The notes under the pieces are model-generated. The model saw only the letters and a program-made list of their open reading frames with translations, had not been told where the DNA came from and did not search any database. Position numbers and translations under genes: made by a program. Below are positions 58,618 to 64,000 of a stretch of DNA of 64,000 bases, piece after piece. The stretch lies in the NCBI GenBank assembly GCA_964449135.1, contig CAYUXZ010000001.1:48838-112837 (forward strand). The letters run 5' to 3'. Position 1 is the stretch's first letter. Each line of letters begins with the position of its first letter. The DNA is from SZAS-103 sp964449135. GTDB lineage: Bacteria; Pseudomonadota; Gammaproteobacteria; Xanthomonadales; Xanthomonadaceae.

Positions 58618-59142
58618 CTACGCAGGCCGACGCAGCAGATACGACGGATGCATCAGCCCAGTCGGCGGATAGAACTCGTCGCGCTCGTACTGGAAGCCCA
58701 GCCGTGCGAGCGTCTTCGCGGACGCCGCGTTGTCGGGATGATGGCCGGCGAACAACGCCGTCGCGCCGAGGTCGTCGAACGCATGGCGGATCACCGCGTC
58801 CGCGGCTTCGTTCGCCAGTCCCTGTCCCCAGAACTTCGGGCGCAGGTGGAATCCGATCTCGAGGATGCGCTGCGCGCGGTCGTGGGGCCGCAGGCCGCAG
58901 CAGCCGCCGAACTCGCCGTTTTCCAGCAGGAACACCGGCCAGTACTGCACGCCGTCGCTGCCCTGTTGCGCGATCTCGCGCGCGAGCCGCGCGCGAACCT
59001 GTTCGTCCGGAAACGGTCCGCCGAACAGCCGCGTCACGTCCGCATCGCCCCAGAGCCGGCGCGCGAGCGGTTCGTCCGCTTCGGCCCAGTGGCGGAAGCC
59101 GAGCCGTGGCGTGTGCAGGAAATACGCCGTCGCGTCGTTCAT
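58618..59142 (-). CDS. RimJ/RimL-type GNAT acetyltransferase
   Basis: A 174-residue acetyltransferase opening LHTPRLGFRHWAEADEPLARRLW. The body has GEFGGCCGLRPHD, then the acetyl-CoA loop IGFHLRPKFWGQGLANEAADAV and DNAASAKTLARLGFQYERDE. This subgroup acetylates protein N-termini or small molecules. It lies between the RidA gene (16 bp) and the hydrolase. Confidence 0.92.
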   Translation of the reverse strand: MNDATAYFLHTPRLGFRHWAEADEPLARRLWGDADVTRLFGGPFPDEQVRARLAREIAQQGSDGVQYWPVFLLENGEFGGCCGLRPHDRAQRILEIGFHLRPKFWGQGLANEAADAVIRHAFDDLGATALFAGHHPDNAASAKTLARLGFQYERDEFYPPTGLMHPSYLLRRPA

Positions 59143-59158
59143 GCGCGTTCGCCTGCCA

Positions 59159-59644
59159 TCATGGACCGATCTCGACTTCGCCCTCGATCTCGACCGGGAT
59201 ATTGAACGGCAATTCGGCCATGCCGACCGCGCTGCGGCTGTGCGCGCCGATCTCCTGGCCGAACAGTTCCAGGATCAGGTCGGAAAAACCGTTGATGACG
59301 ACGGGCTGTCGGTTGAAGCCGGGCGCGGAATTGACCATGCCGAACACGCGCGTCCACGCGCGCACGCGATCGAGGTCGCCGATCGCGCGCCGCAGGCTGC
59401 CGAGCATGGACAGCGCGGTGAGCTTGGCGGCGTGGTAGCCCTGTTCGATCGTCACCTCGCGTCCGAGCTTGCCCAGCGGTTCGGTGAACCAGCCGCTCGG
59501 ACTCTGCGGTCCGTGGCCGGAGATGAAGGCGCGCTGCCCGACCACGCGCACGAACTGGAACGGCAGCACGATGCCCGGAGGCGGCTGTGCGGGCGGCGGC
59601 AGCGACAGTCCGAGTTGGCGCAAACGTTCTTCGACCTGCGACAT
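59159..59644 (-). CDS. RidA (YjgF/YER057c/UK114) family protein
   Basis: A 161-residue protein of the longer YjgF_like subgroup, with FVRVVGQRAFISGHGPQSPS, EQGYHAAKLTALSMLGSLRRAIGDLDRV and a C-terminal AELPFNIPVEIEGEVEI. The Arg that binds the imine in classical RidA (IRTRV-type) is not obvious, replaced by ELPFNIPVEIE, so deaminase activity is uncertain. Confidence 0.9.
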   Translation of the reverse strand: MSQVEERLRQLGLSLPPPAQPPPGIVLPFQFVRVVGQRAFISGHGPQSPSGWFTEPLGKLGREVTIEQGYHAAKLTALSMLGSLRRAIGDLDRVRAWTRVFGMVNSAPGFNRQPVVINGFSDLILELFGQEIGAHSRSAVGMAELPFNIPVEIEGEVEIGP

Positions 59645-59725
59645 GGACGATTCTCCGGCTGGAACCGGATTCTACTGAAATCACGGATGCCGCAATGGCA
59701 TCTCGGGACTCGCGACCGGTCGCAT

Positions 59726-60424
59726 TCAATGGTCGAGGATTGTGATCTTCTGCCAGATCTTGCGCGACAGGTCGGCGGTGAGGCTCTCGATGTCGTTCAC
59801 TGCGTCGAGTACGACCGGATCCTGCAGGTGCTGCGCGTGCAGCGCGGCGAGCTTGCTGGTGAGCGCGAGCAGTTCCGAGCAGTAATCGAGGTAACGCGCG
59901 AGCTGCTCGCGGGTGAGCGAGCGGGCGGGCGAAGACGCGGTCTTCGCGGCCGGCCTCGACACCGATTCGGGATCCTTGGTGAGCTGGTGCATGTCCACGA
60001 CGTGCGCCACGCTGCGCAGCCGGTGCAGCACGCGCAGCGTCGTGCGGCGCTTGATGCGCGATTCGAGCGAGGCCAGGAAGATCACCGACAGGCCGAGGAA
60101 GAGCAGTTGGTCGGTCGCCGCATTGGTGGCCTGCAGGAATTCGGCGACGTTGATCGAGCCGCCCTTGGCGAGGTGCGGCAACTGGAACAGCGCCCACAGC
60201 ACGAGCGCGAGCAGCAGGCCGATCGCGAGCGCGGTCAGCGAACGCACCCACCACAACGGCCGGCGCAGGCGCTCGATCGCGGCCTGGTTCTGCCGCGAAA
60301 CCTCGACCAGTTCGTCCGCGACCTTGCCCAATCCGGAATCGGGAAAGCGCTCGCGCACGCGGCGCGAGAGCAGTTCGATCGTCGCCTGGATCGGGGCCGG
60401 ATGCAGTTCGCTGTAGTTTCTCAT
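59726..60424 (-). CDS. Two-TM membrane protein of unknown function
   Basis: A 232-residue protein with two TM helices (about 62-85 and 108-123), a basic juxtamembrane region (ESRIKRRTTLRVLHRLRS) and a soluble C-terminal half predicted as helical bundle (YLDYCSELLALTSKLAALHA, DIESLTADLSRKIWQ). No family recognised. It is monocistronic between RidA and the DMT exporter on the same strand. Confidence 0.72.
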   Translation of the reverse strand: MRNYSELHPAPIQATIELLSRRVRERFPDSGLGKVADELVEVSRQNQAAIERLRRPLWWVRSLTALAIGLLLALVLWALFQLPHLAKGGSINVAEFLQATNAATDQLLFLGLSVIFLASLESRIKRRTTLRVLHRLRSVAHVVDMHQLTKDPESVSRPAAKTASSPARSLTREQLARYLDYCSELLALTSKLAALHAQHLQDPVVLDAVNDIESLTADLSRKIWQKITILDH

Positions 60425-60497
60425 GCGTTCGATGCGAGATCGCCAGGAGGTCTGCCTTGTCGACGGCCAGTGTACGGCGTCGCTTATGACAGCGCGA

Positions 60498-61346
60498 TCA
60501 TCGCTGCGCGTCCTTGCCTTCGACGATCACCAGTGCGATGCCGCCGAGCACGGCGACCGATGCGAGCAGAAGGCGCAGGCTGGCCGCTTCGCCGAGCAGG
60601 GCGATGCCGCCGACCGCGGCGAGCACGGGCACGCTCAACTGCACGACCGCCGCGCTGCTCGCCTTCAGGCCGCGCAGCGCGGCGTACCAGATCGCGTAGC
60701 CGACGCCGGACGTCAACGCGCCCGATGCGATCGCATACAGAGCGCCGTTGCGATCCAGCGACATCGACGACCATGCGGCCACGCTGAGCACGACCGCGAA
60801 CGGAACGCTGCGCAGGAAGTTTCCGGTCGTCGCTGCGAGTGGGTCGGCGATGCCCTTGCCGCGCAGCGAATACACGCCCCAGGCGACGCCCGCGGCGAGC
60901 ATCAGCATCGAGGCGGCGAGGGAGGGCGCGCTGACACCCGGCAGCATCAGTCCGACGAGACCGCCGAATGCGCAGACGAGCCCCGTCGACTTGCGCAGTC
61001 CGAAGCGTTCGCCTCGCCACAATCCCCAGCCGATCATCGTCGCCTGCACCGCGCCGAACAGCAGCAGAGCTCCGACGCCGGCGGACAGGTGGATATAGGC
61101 GTAGGAGAAACACGCCGCGTAGGCGAACAGGGCGAACGCGGAGCGCCAGCTTCCCGAGGCGACGTGGGAACCATGGCGCAGCTTCACGATCAGCCACAGC
61201 GCGAGCGCGCCGGAGACGATGCGGATCGAGGAGAAGCTCGCCGCATCGATCGCCGCGCTCTTCAGCGCGAGCCGGCATAGCAACGAATTGCCGGCGAAGG
61301 CGAACATCGCCAGCGCGGTCAGCGCGAGGGTCAGCGCGCGCGGCAT
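60498..61346 (-). CDS. EamA/DMT-family transporter
   Basis: A 282-residue, ten-TM drug/metabolite transporter with two EamA repeats (AMFAFAGNSLLCRLALKSAA and the second half LMLAAGVAWGVYSLRGKG). The AGNS motif in helix 1 and WYAALRGLKASSAAVVQLSVPVLAAVGG in helix 8-9 are diagnostic of the family. A metabolite exporter is the likely role; substrate unknown. ATG 61346 gives a normal first helix. Confidence 0.9.
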   Translation of the reverse strand: MPRALTLALTALAMFAFAGNSLLCRLALKSAAIDAASFSSIRIVSGALALWLIVKLRHGSHVASGSWRSAFALFAYAACFSYAYIHLSAGVGALLLFGAVQATMIGWGLWRGERFGLRKSTGLVCAFGGLVGLMLPGVSAPSLAASMLMLAAGVAWGVYSLRGKGIADPLAATTGNFLRSVPFAVVLSVAAWSSMSLDRNGALYAIASGALTSGVGYAIWYAALRGLKASSAAVVQLSVPVLAAVGGIALLGEAASLRLLLASVAVLGGIALVIVEGKDAQR

Positions 61347-61378
61347 GGCTGGCGACTCGCGGGCTTCCTCGTCGCCGG

Positions 61379-61807
61379 CTACTCGGCGACCACGACGCCC
61401 GAGCCGCCCATTTCCTTCGGCACGTCCTTCATCTTGGTCAGGCCATCGTGGATCGGCAGCCGCGATTCCTGGTAATGCACGTGGATGCCCGGCTTGAACG
61501 GAAAGTCCGGGATCACCGCCGCGAACACATCCACGAGCCCCATGCCCGGGTGGTCGGTGAAAACGTGGCCGCCGCAACTCTTGCACCATTTGCGATGGCT
61601 GTGCGGCGTCTTGTTGTAGCTGCCGATATGGTCCCCGCCCTGGGTGACCTTCAGTGCGCCCGGCGGCCACAGGGTGAAGGCGTTCACCGGCCCGGCCGAC
61701 CAGTGCCGGCACGATTCGCAATGGCAGTAACCCATCGCGACCGGTTCGCCGGTCACCGTGAATTTCACCGCGCCGCAGAAGCAGCTGCCGTCGTAGGTAT
61801 TACTCAT
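61379..61807 (-). CDS. GFA/CENP-V-family zinc protein
   Basis: A 142-residue protein with the zinc ligands of the GFA fold: GSCFCGAVKF, YCHCESCRHWSAGP and KWCKSCGGHVF. Members were named for glutathione-dependent formaldehyde activation, but most have unknown activity. Complete, 32 bp upstream of the DMT gene on the same strand. Confidence 0.92.
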   Translation of the reverse strand: MSNTYDGSCFCGAVKFTVTGEPVAMGYCHCESCRHWSAGPVNAFTLWPPGALKVTQGGDHIGSYNKTPHSHRKWCKSCGGHVFTDHPGMGLVDVFAAVIPDFPFKPGIHVHYQESRLPIHDGLTKMKDVPKEMGGSGVVVAE

Positions 61808-61856
61808 GGTTCACCTCGCTCGTTGACCCTGTGAAAGCGATTGAATCAGATGCTCG

Positions 61857-62363
61857 TTACTGCTTCCAGTCCGCCTCGCGTTGGTAGGCCGGGGCTTTCC
61901 GGCTCTTGCAGGCTTCGCATTGCTGCGCGAGCCACTGGAACCATTCGGCCCAGGATGGCTGTGATTGCCGTCGCCGAATATCCTCCATCCACGGCGTGAG
62001 CTTGCGCCACATCACGATGATGATACCGCACGCGAGCTCGACGACGAGGTCGAGCGGAGCGATGCGCCTGTGCACGAGCAGGCCCATGGTTTCGAAACGG
62101 GTGCTGATATGCACCGCGGCGCGTTCGACCTCCGAGCCCGCGTTGCGCAATTCGTCCGCCGAGACGCCTTCGGGCAGTGCAATGATCAGGCTGAGTGCAT
62201 GCGCGAGTTCGGGATCCATGAAGGCGCGCATCAGCTTTCCGGCGATCGCGTCGCGGCGCTGCTTCTTGAGCTCCGACAACTGGATCAGCGCGAACGCGCT
62301 CGCGCCGACGACCGTGGCCGCGCTGACGATCTGGCTGATGTTCGAGAGGGTTTCGAGGTTCAC
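61857..62363 (-). CDS. DUF4760-like small membrane protein
   Basis: A 168-residue product. An N-terminal TM helix (SNISQIVSAATVVGASAFAL) is followed by LIQLSELKKQRRDAIAGKLMRAFMDPELAHAL, the DUF4760-type pattern, and a C-terminal part with Trp-rich helices and CEACKS. It starts with GTG 62363, preceded by GGAGG at a good distance. Function unknown. Confidence 0.75.
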   Translation of the reverse strand: MNLETLSNISQIVSAATVVGASAFALIQLSELKKQRRDAIAGKLMRAFMDPELAHALSLIIALPEGVSADELRNAGSEVERAAVHISTRFETMGLLVHRRIAPLDLVVELACGIIIVMWRKLTPWMEDIRRRQSQPSWAEWFQWLAQQCEACKSRKAPAYQREADWKQ

Positions 62364-62430
62364 GTCCGCCTCCGCTCCGCCCGCCGTTACGCGTCAGCCT
62401 ACCGCGTTTGTTAAATCGATGCGGTAGCGA

Positions 62431-64000
62431 TCAGCCTGCTTGCAGCATCGTCAGCAACCCCTTCGCCGTCGCCAGCCGCGCCGCGCGATCTGGCAACTCC
62501 TGCCGGATCCGCAGGCGCTCCGGGCCTTCCATCGAATAGATCCTCGGCTGCTTCTGGATCAGCTGGATCACCGACATCGGATCGATGTTCGGTTTCGTGT
62601 GGAAAACGATGCGCCCACCCGATGCGCCGAGATCGAGCTTGCGGATGCCCAACGTCGTCGCCGCGATGCGCAGTTCGGCGATCGCGAACAGGTATTTCGC
62701 CTGTTCGGGCAGCAGGCCGAACCGGTCGATCATCTCGACCTGCAGTTCGCGAAGTTCATCAGAGCTGCCGGCGCTGGCGATGCGCTTGTACATCGTCAGC
62801 CGCGCGTGCACGTCGGGTTGGTAGTCCTCTGGAATCAACGCGGGAATGTGCAGTTCGATCTCGGCGCCGTGGCCGGGTTCGGCATCGACGCCCGGCAGCT
62901 TTCCCTCGCGGATCGAGCGCACGGCGCGTTCGAGCAGCTCGGTGTAGAGGCTGAAACCGACCTCGGCGATCTGCCCGCTCTGTTCGGCGCCGAGCAGTTC
63001 GCCCGCGCCGCGGATTTCCATGTCGTGGGTCGCGAGGGTGAAACCCGCGCCGAGTTCCTCGAGCGATGCGATCGCCTCCAGCCGTTTGGCCGCATCGCCG
63101 GTCATGGACTTGCGATCCGGCACGACGAGGTAGGCGTAGGCGCGATGGTGCGAACGACCGACGCGCCCGCGCAACTGGTGCAGCTGCGCCAGGCCGAAGC
63201 GGTCGGCGCGGTCGATGATGATCGTATTCGCGTTCGGGATGTCGATGCCCGATTCGATGATCGTCGTGCACAGCAGCACGTTGAAGCGCTGGCGCTGGAA
63301 GTCGAGCATCACCTGTTCGAGTTCGCGCTCGGGCATCTGGCCGTGGCCGATGCGGATGCGCGCCTCGGGCATCAGCTCGGACAGCGTGCGACCCATGCGC
63401 TCGATGCTCTCGACCTGGTTGTGCAGGAAGTAGATCTGTCCGCCACGCGCGATCTCGCGCTGGAGCGCTTCCTTGAGCAGCGCCGAATCCCAGGGCGTGA
63501 GGAAGGTCTTCACCGCGAGGCGATGCGCGGGCGCGGTCGCGATCAGCGACAGTTCGCGCAGGCCGGTCATCGCCATGTTCAGCGTGCGCGGGATCGGCGT
63601 CGCGGTGAGCGTGAGCAGATTCACCTCAGCGCGCAGTTTCTTCAGAGCCTCTTTCTGCTGCACGCCAAAGCGCTGTTCCTCGTCGACGATGACCAGGCCG
63701 AGATCGGCGAACTTCACGTCGTTCTGCAGCAGCCGGTGCGTGCCGACGATCACGTCGACCTTGCCATCGGCGAGTGCGCTCAACACCGACTTGATCTCCG
63801 CGTTCGAACGGAAGCGCGAGATCACCTCGACGCGGATCGGCCAGTCTGCAAAACGGTCCTTGAAATTCTGCCCGTGCTGCTGCGCGAGCAGGGTGGTCGG
63901 CACGAGTACCGCGACCTGACGGCCCGCGGTCGCGGCGACGAAGGCGGCGCGCAGCGCGACCTCGGTCTTGCCGAAGCCGACGTCGCCGCAGACCACGCGG
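62431..64000 (-). CDS. mfd: Transcription-repair coupling factor, C-terminal part (cut by window edge)
   Basis: Removes stalled RNA polymerase and recruits UvrA. The 522 visible residues hold the RecG-like translocase and the C-terminal D7 domain: Walker A VCGDVGFGKTEVALRAAF, LVPTTLLAQQH, GTHRLLQND, DEEQ box IVDEEQRFGVQQKEALK, TLTATPIPRTLNMAM, VLLCTTIIESGIDIPNANTI, QLRGRVGRSHHRAYAYL. The UvrB-like and RNA-polymerase-interacting parts, about 630 residues, lie beyond 64000. Confidence 0.97.
   Translation of the reverse strand, partial: RVVCGDVGFGKTEVALRAAFVAATAGRQVAVLVPTTLLAQQHGQNFKDRFADWPIRVEVISRFRSNAEIKSVLSALADGKVDVIVGTHRLLQNDVKFADLGLVIVDEEQRFGVQQKEALKKLRAEVNLLTLTATPIPRTLNMAMTGLRELSLIATAPAHRLAVKTFLTPWDSALLKEALQREIARGGQIYFLHNQVESIERMGRTLSELMPEARIRIGHGQMPERELEQVMLDFQRQRFNVLLCTTIIESGIDIPNANTIIIDRADRFGLAQLHQLRGRVGRSHHRAYAYLVVPDRKSMTGDAAKRLEAIASLEELGAGFTLATHDMEIRGAGELLGAEQSGQIAEVGFSLYTELLERAVRSIREGKLPGVDAEPGHGAEIELHIPALIPEDYQPDVHARLTMYKRIASAGSSDELRELQVEMIDRFGLLPEQAKYLFAIAELRIAATTLGIRKLDLGASGGRIVFHTKPNIDPMSVIQLIQKQPRIYSMEGPERLRIRQELPDRAARLATAKGLLTMLQAG

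Noticed and set aside
1..64000. Prophage, transposon, rRNA or tRNA genes
   Set aside because: No integrase, transposase, phage structural gene, terminal repeats or cloverleaf-like sequence was recognised on either strand.

Overview
This is high-GC (about two-thirds G+C) chromosomal DNA from a free-living gammaproteobacterium, most likely of the Xanthomonadales/Lysobacterales and probably near Rhodanobacteraceae. The clues are the arsC-like/dapE/asnB neighbourhood, a minC-minD-minE operon, bpt, fused rlmKL, many one-base or four-base ATGA stop/start overlaps, candidate leaderless mRNAs, and CRP/Clp-type boxes. It is core chromosome with accessory secreted enzymes. I see no phage, transposon, CRISPR array, tRNA or rRNA.

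Layout. 1-1.4 kb: end of an ArsC/Spx-family reductase and dapE. 1.5-5.7 kb (minus): BNR-repeat lipoprotein and penicillin-acylase-family hydrolase. 5.7-7.7 kb: an asparagine-rich leader peptide, an attenuator and asnB. 7.7-11.7 kb: small secreted protein, MFS carrier, parC. 11.8-16.7 kb: marR / outer-membrane factor / emrA / emrB efflux operon behind a perfect CRP/Clp box. 16.7-20.4 kb: ATM1-type ABC exporter, Bcr-type MFS carrier, DUF1304 membrane protein. 20.4-26.1 kb: M2 (ACE-like) protein lacking its zinc site, kelch protein, GH44 glycosidase. 26.2-29.3 kb (minus): GNAT / minC / minD / minE / HEXXH protein operon. 29.5-32.6 kb: two-component pair and an SRPBCC protein. 32.7-37.3 kb: GldA/GldF/GldG-like ABC operon, DUF423, AlkA-like glycosylase. 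37.3-41.9 kb (minus): SPFH / ribbon-helix-helix / DUF4177 / hydrolase / VanY / acyltransferase. 42-49.8 kb: propeller-like secreted protein, purT, unknown partner, bpt, EF-hand protein, DUF2007 protein, tesB, dihaem cytochrome c, amidase, hydrolase. 49.9-53.7 kb: rlmKL, methyltransferase, pirin. 53.8-64 kb (all minus): outer-membrane barrel, XRE regulator with membrane partner, chimeric DUF5329 protein, M20 amidohydrolase, hydrolase, GNAT, RidA, membrane protein, DMT exporter, GFA protein, small membrane protein and the 3' part of mfd.

The most striking element is ahead of asnB. A 39-codon ORF with six Asn codons in nine (residues 24-32) is followed by a perfect 10-bp terminator hairpin with a T-tract and then asnB. 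The segment just after the Asn codons can pair either with the 5' arm of that terminator (12 of 13 positions) or with an upstream segment overlapping the leader's own ribosome-binding site (13 pairs, one bulge). This is the four-segment layout of ribosome-mediated attenuation, with Asn-tRNA supply as the apparent signal for asparagine synthetase. I do not recall a described Asn-responsive leader of this type, but that is memory and not a search.

Other points of note: MinD with a 57-residue N-terminal extension, an M2 peptidase homologue whose HEXXH segment is deleted, low-GC patches inside two genes, and several palindromic operator candidates next to regulators or catabolic genes.
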